A stretch of DNA of 64,000 nt from ECT2AJA-110-A sp035399845. Its GTDB lineage: Bacteria > Planctomycetota > Phycisphaerae > UBA1845 > UTPLA1. The stretch lies in assembly GCA_035399845.1 (NCBI GenBank), contig DAOPJV010000025.1:1-64000 (forward strand). The letters are read 5' to 3'. A model generated the notes under the pieces. The model did not search any database and had not been told where the DNA came from. It saw only the letters and a program-made list of their open reading frames with translations. The translations under genes were made by a program, and so were the position numbers. Below, in pieces: positions 36,009 through 43,863 of this stretch (its first letter is position 1; each line of letters begins with the position of its first letter).

Positions 36009-36563
36009 CTACAAAATCCATCGTCGCAGTCGTCCCGTCGGCGACAGACGCAGCCAGACGACCACGCGTCGGCGTCGCGCGCCCGGCGGCGCGTCGGGCC
36101 ATCGACGGTTGTCGACCAGGGCAATCTTCAGGACGCGCCGGCGCAAATGGGCCAGACGATCCGTAATTTCATAGCGCATGACGTCCCGCAGCGCCCGGAG
36201 GTCCACCCCCGCGACCCCACCAGAGTTGGACACGATCTCCTTCCGCACCCACTCAAGAAAGGCCGCGGCGTCGCGTTCATAGCGGCGATCGGGCGCGAGC
36301 ACGGTATTGCCGGCAAAACGCATAAAGAGCGATGCAAATGCGTCCCCCAGTACCGCGACAGTCAGAGGAAGTCTCGCCCGTGCGGCGATCAGGCGTTTAC
36401 GTTTCAGCGTCAGGGCGTGCAGATCGACGCCGGGCAGTCGGGCCAGCGATTCGACCCGCGTTTCAGACGAACCTCCGGCGCCGTCTGCGCGTTGCGCCTT
36501 GCGTCTTGCGGCGTCATCCGTGACGAGCCGCGCGAACTCCGCCTGCAGTGATTGCAAATTCAC
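36009..36563 (-). CDS. MNIO partner-like protein (third gene of the operon)
   Basis: A 184-residue protein starting at a GTG that overlaps the stop of the DUF692 gene (GTGA). The N-terminus MNLQSLQAEFARLVTDDAAR resembles the start of MNIO partner proteins (DUF2063/HvfC-BufC-like), and the later RLPLTVAVLGDAFASLFMRF fits the same helical pattern. MNIO enzymes usually need such a partner to bind the precursor leader. The C-terminal ~50 residues are strongly basic (RRRVLKIALVDNRRW, GARRRRVVVWLRL). The match is by pattern only, so the family is tentative, but the position directly after an MNIO gene supports it. Confidence 0.7.
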   Translation of the reverse strand: MNLQSLQAEFARLVTDDAARRKAQRADGAGGSSETRVESLARLPGVDLHALTLKRKRLIAARARLPLTVAVLGDAFASLFMRFAGNTVLAPDRRYERDAAAFLEWVRKEIVSNSGGVAGVDLRALRDVMRYEITDRLAHLRRRVLKIALVDNRRWPDAPPGARRRRVVVWLRLSPTGRLRRWIL

Positions 36564-37396
36564 GATCGCGCCGCCTTCCAGATTGACCGCGCCCGCGTAA
36601 GCTCATCCCGCAGTTCGGCGAACGGCGGAATATTCTCGTCGCGCTCCAGAATGACGCCCTTGACCGGGGCGCGGCGCACAATCTCCTCCAACAGCGCCCA
36701 GACTTCGGGCGGCGTGGCGTCGGAGTGGCTGTCGATCAGAACATCGCCGTCCCAGCGCCCACCCACAAAGTGAAGCTGCACGACGGCGTCCAGCGGCAGT
36801 TCATCGATCATCGCGGCGGCGTCGAACCGATGGTTGACGGCGTTCGTGTACAGGTTGGTCACGTCGAGCAGGAGCCCGCAGCCGGTACGATCGACGAGTC
36901 GCCGAAGAAACTCGGCCTCGCTCATCTCGGCGCCGGGCATTCGCAACGTGTACGTGATGTTCTCCAGAATCAGCGGGACATCGATCGTCTTCCGCGCCGT
37001 CTCGACATTGCGAACGATCGCATCGATCGCCTCATGGGTGAACGGCAGAGGTGAAAGATGACCGATGTCGATGCCGCCGGCCCGTGTGAACGCGATGTGT
37101 TCGCTCCACCAGGGGCAACGCACGCGCCGGACGACGTCGGCGACGCGTTCGAGATACCGCTCGTTCAGACCTTCGGCGCTGCCGAGCGAGAGATCCAGAC
37201 CGTGGGGGATGAGCGTGAAATGGTCCGCCAGAAGCTGAAGCTCGGCGTCGCCCTCGCGTCCACGATCGAGAAAATGGTCGACTGTGATCTCGAGAAAATC
37301 GACCTCGCGCCGATGGAGAAACAGATCGCCCCTGAAGGGCGCCCGAAAGCCGAGCCCCACGCCGAGGGCGGGCAGGTTGGAGAATCGATCGTTCAT
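36560..37396 (-). CDS. DUF692 multinuclear non-heme iron oxidase (MNIO)
   Basis: A 278-residue TIM-barrel enzyme of the DUF692 family, whose studied members (MbnB, TglH, BufB) oxidise cysteines of ribosomal peptides. Conserved blocks: LGVGLGFR, VDFLEITVDHF, IPHGLDLSLGS, WWSEHIAF (98-103 region), LILENITYTL, GLLLDVTNLYTNAVNH (about 174-189), VQLHFVGG, IDSHSDATPPEVW and ILERDENIPP. One oddity: the LHLAGH motif of many members reads LHFVGG, so a usual His is absent. I recall that as a subgroup trait but cannot verify it. The ATG at 37396 overlaps the stop of the Cys-tail membrane protein (ATGA). The likely substrate is that protein's tail. Confidence 0.9.
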   Translation of the reverse strand: MNDRFSNLPALGVGLGFRAPFRGDLFLHRREVDFLEITVDHFLDRGREGDAELQLLADHFTLIPHGLDLSLGSAEGLNERYLERVADVVRRVRCPWWSEHIAFTRAGGIDIGHLSPLPFTHEAIDAIVRNVETARKTIDVPLILENITYTLRMPGAEMSEAEFLRRLVDRTGCGLLLDVTNLYTNAVNHRFDAAAMIDELPLDAVVQLHFVGGRWDGDVLIDSHSDATPPEVWALLEEIVRRAPVKGVILERDENIPPFAELRDELTRARSIWKAARS

Positions 37397-38331
37397 CCGC
37401 CCCCGCATCCGCCACAGCCGCCGCCACAACCCCCACCACCGCAGCCGCTTCCGCAACTACTTCCGCAACTGCTCCCGCACGAGGAGATCATGCCCGCATT
37501 TGCGCTCGACGCCTTGAAGAGTTCGTGCACTTCCGACATGCCCGTCGTTCCGAGCACGGCAAGACCAAACACACTGACGGCAAGAAGCGACGACGCGTCG
37601 TCCTCTCGCGTCAGGGCCGTTCCGAGTGACGACCTGGCGCCGCCGAAGACAACCTTCAGCCGTTCGACATAGCGCCTGCCAAGACTGGAGAGTCTGCGAG
37701 GCCGACTGACGGCATAGTGTGTGATCGTGGCGCCGATGGCGATAACGATCAGAAAGCCGACATTGTGCTTCCCGCGGGAGAGCGCGATGGCGAGTTTGTA
37801 TCCGCCCAGCGCGAGAATGACCGCCGCGCCTGCAAACCCGATCATCCGGCGCCTCGTTCGCGACTCAGCCGGCAGAAGGTACTTCGCCTCCTCGTTTTGT
37901 CGCCGCGCCTCGCGAAGATGCGCATCGACCGCCGAGGCGAGGCTCGCGCCGAAATAGTCCTTCGCCTTTCGCGCGTGGACCGTGAAGTCGTACACCTCAC
38001 GTTCGATCGGGCTCAGGTTGTTGAGATCAACGGGCGCCGACGATCGACGGACGAGCCGTTTCGAGCCACTGGCGTCCGTCACGAGTACGCCGCGCCGCAC
38101 CAGGTTGAAGACCGCCAGCCGCACCACTTCCTGCACATCGCCGCGCAGATGGGCGATGGTGTAGGGATCGAGCGACTCCGGCGCCTCCGGTGTCGGAAGG
38201 TCACGCGTCGAATCGGCGAAATAAGCGGCGATCCAGCCAAAGACGACGACAACCAACGACACGACGAGATAGACCTTCAGAAAGTCCGGCCCGTACATGT
38301 TGGCGATGGCGTTGTCACGCAGGAAGTCCAT
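37393..38331 (-). CDS. TIGR04222-like membrane protein with Gly/Cys-rich C-terminal tail
   Basis: A 312-residue membrane protein. A first helix at about 18-37 (VYLVVSLVVVVFGWIAAYF) is followed by a cytoplasmic domain (DPYTIAHLRGDVQEVVRLAV, LSPIEREVYDFTVHARKA) typical of the TIGR04222 domain, then two more helices at about 160-210 and a weak one near 250. The last 29 residues (284-312) are only Gly, Ser and Cys with seven cysteines, ending CGGGCGGCGGG. Such tails are known in TIGR04222 proteins encoded beside DUF692 enzymes, so this is the probable modification substrate. The ATG at 38331 has GAGGGGGG upstream and is preferred over the 19-codon-longer reading. Confidence 0.85.
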   Translation of the reverse strand: MDFLRDNAIANMYGPDFLKVYLVVSLVVVVFGWIAAYFADSTRDLPTPEAPESLDPYTIAHLRGDVQEVVRLAVFNLVRRGVLVTDASGSKRLVRRSSAPVDLNNLSPIEREVYDFTVHARKAKDYFGASLASAVDAHLREARRQNEEAKYLLPAESRTRRRMIGFAGAAVILALGGYKLAIALSRGKHNVGFLIVIAIGATITHYAVSRPRRLSSLGRRYVERLKVVFGGARSSLGTALTREDDASSLLAVSVFGLAVLGTTGMSEVHELFKASSANAGMISSCGSSCGSSCGSGCGGGGCGGGCGGCGGG

Positions 38332-38532
38332 CAGTGGCGCCCCCCTCTTCCATTCATCCTTCGACGAATCGGCCCGATCGCGGAACACGTCACATTACCC
38401 GGACGGCGCGGCCCGGGCGACGACTTCCACCCGATAATAACGGCGCCGGCGCTCGCACCCCACGCCGAAACGTCGTGTCGCCAATAAGCTATGCGCGCCG
38501 CCCTGATCTATCGGGATTCCCTGAATTCTAGT

Positions 38533-38604
38533 GAATCCGACTGGCCCCTGTGGGCGAACGCATTGTACGTATACGAGCGGATTTCGGATTATCGGAATCC
38601 GATT
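38533..38604 (+). promoter_or_regulatory. Candidate promoter and operator for the type I secretion genes
   Basis: TTGTAC (38563-38568), 18-base spacer, GATTAT (38587-38592). The -10 lies inside an imperfect palindrome CGGATTTCGG-ATTA-TCGGAATCCG (38578-38601). GAATCCGACT at 38533 and GAATCCGATT at 38595 form a direct repeat. It sits in the 315-bp divergent region between the MNIO operon and the ABC gene, which otherwise shows no gene. Confidence 0.4.
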
Positions 38605-38646
38605 CATTGACGCGGAGTGATCACCCGAGAGCCGGAAGTCTCATTA

Positions 38647-40740
38647 ATGCAGAGCCTAACGACCGTTCGGATCATCCAGTTCGTGCTGGAATCGCTGGGG
38701 GTTCGTCGATCGGAAACCCAGATTCGAGGCGCCGTCTCTGACTATGAGGCGTCGGAATCGCTCGTTCGCGTGTTATCCGGATGCCTGATCCGGCTTGGGG
38801 TCCGCACGCGACGCGTCGCGATGACCTTCGAGGACGCGCTGAAGGCGACCGATCATCGCAGCGGCTTTCTCTACCTCTGCAAGCCGACGGATCCCGGCGC
38901 GGCCCTGGCGATCCTCGACGGAAAACTCCGCCTGATCAGCCGCGACGTCGCCGCATCCCCGGCGCCGATCGACATCGAGACGGTCCATACGACGCTCGGA
39001 CTCGGGCCCCGGGACAACGTTGAATTCCTCTCGTTCGAACCCCATGCGAATCTTGACTCGGCGCGAGAAGACGCCGACGGGAATCACGAGCTCACGCCCT
39101 TTCGTCGACTCATGGGGCTGTTCGCCCCCGACGCGCGAGATATCGCCGTCGTTATCCTGTTCGCTGTCGGCGTCGGAATCCTGTCGCTCGCGACGCCGAT
39201 TGCCGTCCAGTCGCTCGTGAACTTCGTGGCGTTTGGTGGTCTCGTCCAGCCGCTGTTTGTCATCGGGATTCTCCTGTTTGCGTTCCTCGCGATGGCCGGC
39301 GCCATCGGGGCGTACAAGTCGTACATCGTCGAGGTCCTGCAGCGACGCCTGTTCGTTCGCGTCGTCGGCGACCTGGCCCATCGGCTCCCGAGGGTGCGTC
39401 TCGACGCGTTCGATTCCCGAAGTGGTCCGGAACTGGTCAATCGGTTCTTCGATGTCTTCACGGTACAGAAGGCGAGCGCGACGTTCCTGCTGGACGGCGT
39501 CGGCGTCCTGCTCCAGGCCCTGATCGGTCTCATCATTCTCGCGTTCTACCATCCGTTTCTGCTGGCGTTCGACATCGTCCTGATCGCGGCGATTCTGTTC
39601 GTCGTGTTCGTCCTCGGTCGCGGCGCCGTCCGCACGGCGATCCGCGAGTCGAAAACCAAGTACGCCGTCGCCGCGTCGCTGGAGGAAATCGCGCTGAATC
39701 CCCTGCTGTTCAAGCAGGCGGGCGGCGGCGACTACGCATGGCGACGCACGGACGCGCTGGCGGCGGACTATGTCGACGCGCGACGAAAGCACTTTCGCGT
39801 CGTGCTTCGGCAGATCGTTGGCGCCGTGACGCTGCAGGCGATCGCGGCGACAACATTGCTCACGCTCGGCGGCTTCCTCGTGATACAGGGCGAGCTGACG
39901 CTCGGACAGCTGGTTGCGGCGGAGTTGATCGTGTCTGTCGTCCTCGCCTCTTTCGCGAAGTTCGGCAAGCACCTGGAGAGCATCTACGATCTGCTTGCCG
40001 GCGTGGACAAACTGGGGCAGCTCATCGATCTTCCGCTGGAGCGCCAGGGCGGCGAGGACATCTCCGTTCGGACAGGCCCCGGCGCCCTGCGCCTGATCGA
40101 CGTCGGCTTCGACTACGGTGGCGCCGGCGCGACGATCGAGAATATCAACCTCAATGTCGAAGCCGGCGAGCGGCTGCTGATCGTCGGCGACCACGGAACG
40201 GGCAAGAGCACCTTGTGCGAACTGATCTGTGGTGTTCGGACGGCGACGCAGGGTCGCGTCGAACTCGACGGTGTGGATCTGCGCGAGATGAGTCTCGATG
40301 CGATCCGCCGCCACATTGCCATCGTCAAGGGAATCGAGGTCGTCGAGGGGTCGATCTCTGAGAACATCCGCCTTGATCGATCAGACATCACGCACCAGCA
40401 GGTGCGAGATGCGGTTCGCGCCGTCGGTCTGCTGGATGACATCCGAGAGCTGCCCAACGGGTTTGAGACGCAGCTCAATCACCTGGGAAGACCATTGTCC
40501 TACGGTCAGGCCTGCCGCCTGATGGTCGCCCGGGCCATCGCCGGAACCCCGCGCATCCTCGTACTGGACAACCTGCTGGACGACTTCGACGCGTCCGCCC
40601 GCGCCGATGTCGTCCGCGCGATCCTGTCGCCCGATCGCCCCTGGACCGTGATCCTGACCAGCCAGACGGCGCACCAAATCAAGGAACTGACGCGCAGCGT
40701 GGCGCTCGAGAGCGATCGCGCCCTCGTGCGGGCATCGTGA
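38647..40740 (+). CDS. Type I secretion ABC transporter with degenerate ATPase site
   Basis: A 697-residue HlyB/PrtD-type exporter half. The N-terminal ~120 residues resemble a C39-like domain without the catalytic Cys. A six-helix ABC membrane domain (about 165-430) and a nucleotide-binding domain (about 470-697) follow. Walker A is normal (GDHGTGKST, 514-522). Other motifs are altered: the signature is LSYGQ (617-621), Walker B ends in LDN (D641, then N642 where Glu normally activates water), the H-loop position reads Q673, and the Q-loop Gln is missing (IVKGIEVVEGSISENI). Hydrolysis may be weak or absent unless another ABC subunit contributes. The ATG at 38647 is preferred over a GTG at 38617. 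It is coupled by GTGA to the HlyD gene. Confidence 0.88.
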   Translation: MQSLTTVRIIQFVLESLGVRRSETQIRGAVSDYEASESLVRVLSGCLIRLGVRTRRVAMTFEDALKATDHRSGFLYLCKPTDPGAALAILDGKLRLISRDVAASPAPIDIETVHTTLGLGPRDNVEFLSFEPHANLDSAREDADGNHELTPFRRLMGLFAPDARDIAVVILFAVGVGILSLATPIAVQSLVNFVAFGGLVQPLFVIGILLFAFLAMAGAIGAYKSYIVEVLQRRLFVRVVGDLAHRLPRVRLDAFDSRSGPELVNRFFDVFTVQKASATFLLDGVGVLLQALIGLIILAFYHPFLLAFDIVLIAAILFVVFVLGRGAVRTAIRESKTKYAVAASLEEIALNPLLFKQAGGGDYAWRRTDALAADYVDARRKHFRVVLRQIVGAVTLQAIAATTLLTLGGFLVIQGELTLGQLVAAELIVSVVLASFAKFGKHLESIYDLLAGVDKLGQLIDLPLERQGGEDISVRTGPGALRLIDVGFDYGGAGATIENINLNVEAGERLLIVGDHGTGKSTLCELICGVRTATQGRVELDGVDLREMSLDAIRRHIAIVKGIEVVEGSISENIRLDRSDITHQQVRDAVRAVGLLDDIRELPNGFETQLNHLGRPLSYGQACRLMVARAIAGTPRILVLDNLLDDFDASARADVVRAILSPDRPWTVILTSQTAHQIKELTRSVALESDRALVRAS

Positions 40741-42083
40741 TCGCAAGGAGCAACGACGTGGCGAAGGGACTTTCAACAACACGGCGCGAACTGTCCGCGA
40801 TGCGGATGACGCAGTCGTCCAAATGGACGATGCGGCTTGCCCTCGGCATCGGCGCGAGTCTCGTCGTGGGAACCCTGCTGATGGGACTTCTGCCCTGGCA
40901 GCAGAACGTGCCCGGCGCAGGTCGCGTCGTCGCCTACCTGCCGATCGAGCGACAGCAGTCCGTCGACGCACCGATCGGCGGAAGAATCGTGGATGTTCAC
41001 GTCCAGGAAGGTTCGATCGTCAGGAAAGGCGACCTCCTGCTTGTTGTCTCCGACCTGGATCCGCAGTTCATGGGGCGACTGGAACAGCGCAGGCAGGCGA
41101 TTGAATCGAAACTCAGCAGCTACGAGGAGAAGGTTCTGACCTTCGAATCCCAGATTCAGAATCTCGAGGCGGTCAGAGACCTCACGATCACGGCGGCGCA
41201 GTTCAAGGTCGAGACGGCCAAGGAGAAGGTCAACGCGGCGCGCCAAAAGCTGGCCGCCACCGAGGCCTCGCTCGTCGCGGCGGAGGCACAGTTCGCGCGG
41301 AAGAAGAATCTCTTCGAGGCGAAGGCGGTTTCCAAGCGGGACCTGGAAGTGGCACAGCGCGACCTCGAAATCGCCAGAACCTCCAGGATCAGCGCCGAGG
41401 CCGACCTGCAGGCCGAACTGGCCAACCAGCAGGCCCTGGAGACGGAACTGCACAAGATCGAGCAGGATACCGCCGTGAAAATCAACGACGTGCGCGGTAA
41501 GGTTCAGGAAGCGCGGGGTCAGGTCGCCGACACCCGCGACAGCCTTGCGAAGATCGAAGGGGAGATCAGCAAGGCGCAGACACAGCGCCTGACGGCGCCG
41601 ATGGACGGCGTGGTATTTCGCCTGTCGGCCAACCTGTTCGGGCAGATCGTCAAGTCGGGCGACAAGCTGCTTGAGATCGTGCCGCAGACGGACAATCGCG
41701 CCGTCGAGCTCTGGGTGGACGGCAATGACGTTCCGCTCGTCACGGCGGGCGCCAAAGTCCGGCTCCAGTTCGAAGGCTGGCCCGCGGTCCAGTTCGCCGG
41801 CTGGCCGAGCGTCGCTGTCGGAACCTTCGGCGGCGTTGTGGACCTCGTGGATGCAACCGATGACGGCAAAGGCAAATTCCGAATACTCGTGCTCCCGGAC
41901 GATTCCGACGAGGAGGCCTGGCCGAGCGCTCACTACCTTCGCCAGGGCGTTCGGACCAAAGGCTGGGTGCTGCTCAACGAAGTCAGCATCGGTTACGAAA
42001 TCTGGCGGCAGCTCAACGGCTTCCCGCCCGTCACGTCGCCGGATGCGCCCAAGGACGACATCGCGCGGAAGCGCGTGAAGTGA
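40737..42083 (+). CDS. HlyD-family adaptor of the type I secretion set
   Basis: A 448-residue inner-membrane-anchored periplasmic adaptor: one helix at about 32-52 (LALGIGASLVVGTLLMG), a split lipoyl domain (DAPIGGRIVDVHVQEGSIV and LTAPMDGVVFRLSANLFGQI), a long coiled-coil hairpin (about 110-285, VETAKEKVNAARQKLAATEA) and a C-terminal barrel (VELWVDGNDVPLVTAGAKV). It links the ABC transporter to the outer-membrane channel. It starts with a GTG overlapping the ABC stop (GTGA), and the next gene follows after 19 bp, so the three genes form one operon. The secreted substrate is unknown; no RTX protein is in the window. Confidence 0.9.
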   Translation: MIARSNDVAKGLSTTRRELSAMRMTQSSKWTMRLALGIGASLVVGTLLMGLLPWQQNVPGAGRVVAYLPIERQQSVDAPIGGRIVDVHVQEGSIVRKGDLLLVVSDLDPQFMGRLEQRRQAIESKLSSYEEKVLTFESQIQNLEAVRDLTITAAQFKVETAKEKVNAARQKLAATEASLVAAEAQFARKKNLFEAKAVSKRDLEVAQRDLEIARTSRISAEADLQAELANQQALETELHKIEQDTAVKINDVRGKVQEARGQVADTRDSLAKIEGEISKAQTQRLTAPMDGVVFRLSANLFGQIVKSGDKLLEIVPQTDNRAVELWVDGNDVPLVTAGAKVRLQFEGWPAVQFAGWPSVAVGTFGGVVDLVDATDDGKGKFRILVLPDDSDEEAWPSAHYLRQGVRTKGWVLLNEVSIGYEIWRQLNGFPPVTSPDAPKDDIARKRVK

Positions 42084-42102
42084 CTGCCGGGACTCGAGAT
42101 TC

Positions 42103-43818
42103 ATGAAGACCCAACATCGATCGATTGCGATGACGATCATCGCGACCGCCATTGTCGGCCCTCTCGGAGGCTGCGCCGCATGGGAAGGCGCCCTCGACGA
42201 CAAGCTCGAACGCTCCGTCAGCGCGCGGCTTCGTGACATTCGCCCTGTCGATCTGCGATCGCTGGCCACGCGCCCGCCGTCGACAGTCGACGAGAAGATC
42301 GACCTGTTCACGCAGCGCCGCCCGAACGACACGTCGCCCCCGCCGGCGTCATTGTCGCTCGGCGTCTCCGACGCGCGGCTGGCTTCGATTCAGAACAACC
42401 TGACACTCCAGGCCGCCTTCGTTGATCCGAAACTCGCCAAGACCTATATCACGGAGGAGAAGGCGAAGTTCGACGCGCTGATCAGCGTCAATCTCGATCT
42501 GTCGCGCAAGGATTCTCCGGCCCTGGACGGCGATCTCGTCACGTTCACATCCGCCAGCAAGGAAATTGACAAGAAGACGGCGAAGCTGACGCGCGTCGAG
42601 CAGACGAAGGACAATCTCGATCTCGGCGTCGGACTCGATGTCCCGCTGCCCACGGGCGGCAAGGTCAAGCTCCGCTCGCTCTGGAGCGAACAGAATCTCT
42701 ATCAGCCCGCCTTCTTCGATCAGTTCGTCAGCGCCAGCAAGTTCTCCATCAGCCAGCCGCTGCTTCGCGGAGCGGGTGTCGCCGTGAACACGGCCGCCAT
42801 CCGCATCGCGCGCCTGAACGACAAGGCCATCGAAGCGAAGACGAAACTGAAGGCGATTCGCGTTCTGGCGAAAGTTGAGAAGGCCTACTGGAAACTCTAT
42901 GCGGCGACAAAGGAGCTGGACGTCCGCCGTCAGCAGTACGATCTGGCGTTCGACAACCTCGAACTCGTTCGCAAGCGCGTCACACAGGGGCTGACGGCGG
43001 AAATTGAGATCGTGCGTTCGGAAGTCGGCATTGCCAAACGCATGGAGGCGCTGATTGTCGCCGAGACGAATCGTCGTCTGGCCGAGCGCGAACTGAAGCT
43101 GCTCCTGAACATGGACAATATCGATCTGGACTCCCCGACAACGATCCGGATCACGAGCGAACCACAACTGCTTCATTACGTGTTCGATCGGGACACGCTG
43201 GCCGCGCGGGCGCTGGAGCAGCGCATGGAGATGCTCGAACTCGAAGTCAAGCTTGCGGCCGACGCCGTCAAGATCGATTTCGCCCGCAACCAGACTCTGC
43301 CCCTGTTCATGGTCGACTTCGAATATGGCGTCCTGGATCGAAAGGACTCATTCGGATCGGCGTTTCGCGGCGCCTGGGACTTCGACAACGTCGACTACAA
43401 GCTGGGCCTTCGCGGCGAAATTCCCATCACGAACGAAGCGCGAAAATCCAAGCTGCGACGGGCCGTGCTCACGCGTTCCCAGCGGCTCGCAACGAAGAAG
43501 CTCCGCGAAATCACGATCCGCCGAGAGGTCTTCGACACGCTGGATGTCCTCGAACAGAACTGGCAGCGCATCCTGGCGGCGCGTCAGAATGTGATCGTGT
43601 CGGGCATGAACTACGAAATCGAGTTCAAGCAGTTCGACGAGGGCCAGCGCACGATGCGCGAAGTGCTCGAGGCGCTGACATCGCTGGGGGACGCCCAACT
43701 CAAGGAAATCAAGGCCATGATCGCCTACCAGGAGGCGCAGATCGACCTCGCCTACGCGACGGGCACCCTCCTCGGCTACTCCGACGTCGATGTCGATTCG
43801 ATTCCGATTCCGAACTGA
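42103..43818 (+). CDS. TolC-family outer membrane lipoprotein of the type I secretion set
   Basis: A 571-residue outer-membrane channel protein. Signal sequence with a good lipobox (GPLGGC, Cys at about residue 24). The OEP helical repeats include LNDKAIEAKTKLKAIRVLAK, EKAYWKLYAATKELDVRRQQ and, in the second repeat, LAARALEQRMEMLELEVKLA and FKQFDEGQRTMREVLEALTS. It completes the ABC-HlyD-TolC tripartite export path. It is distinct from the copper TolC-type gene at 25272, which it resembles only in fold. It ends convergent with the WD40 kinase gene, 45 bp away, with no clear terminator between. Confidence 0.9.
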   Translation: MKTQHRSIAMTIIATAIVGPLGGCAAWEGALDDKLERSVSARLRDIRPVDLRSLATRPPSTVDEKIDLFTQRRPNDTSPPPASLSLGVSDARLASIQNNLTLQAAFVDPKLAKTYITEEKAKFDALISVNLDLSRKDSPALDGDLVTFTSASKEIDKKTAKLTRVEQTKDNLDLGVGLDVPLPTGGKVKLRSLWSEQNLYQPAFFDQFVSASKFSISQPLLRGAGVAVNTAAIRIARLNDKAIEAKTKLKAIRVLAKVEKAYWKLYAATKELDVRRQQYDLAFDNLELVRKRVTQGLTAEIEIVRSEVGIAKRMEALIVAETNRRLAERELKLLLNMDNIDLDSPTTIRITSEPQLLHYVFDRDTLAARALEQRMEMLELEVKLAADAVKIDFARNQTLPLFMVDFEYGVLDRKDSFGSAFRGAWDFDNVDYKLGLRGEIPITNEARKSKLRRAVLTRSQRLATKKLREITIRREVFDTLDVLEQNWQRILAARQNVIVSGMNYEIEFKQFDEGQRTMREVLEALTSLGDAQLKEIKAMIAYQEAQIDLAYATGTLLGYSDVDVDSIPIPN

Positions 43819-43863
43819 CAGCCCCACGGACGGCGCCTATTCCGGACCATCGCCGCATCGACA

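Noticed and set aside
37393..37500. Gly/Cys repeat DNA at 37393-37480 as a possible microsatellite artefact
   Set aside because: Codons vary (GGC, GGA, GGG, GGT; TGC, TGT), the frame is kept to a stop that overlaps the next start, and such tails are known with DUF692 neighbours.
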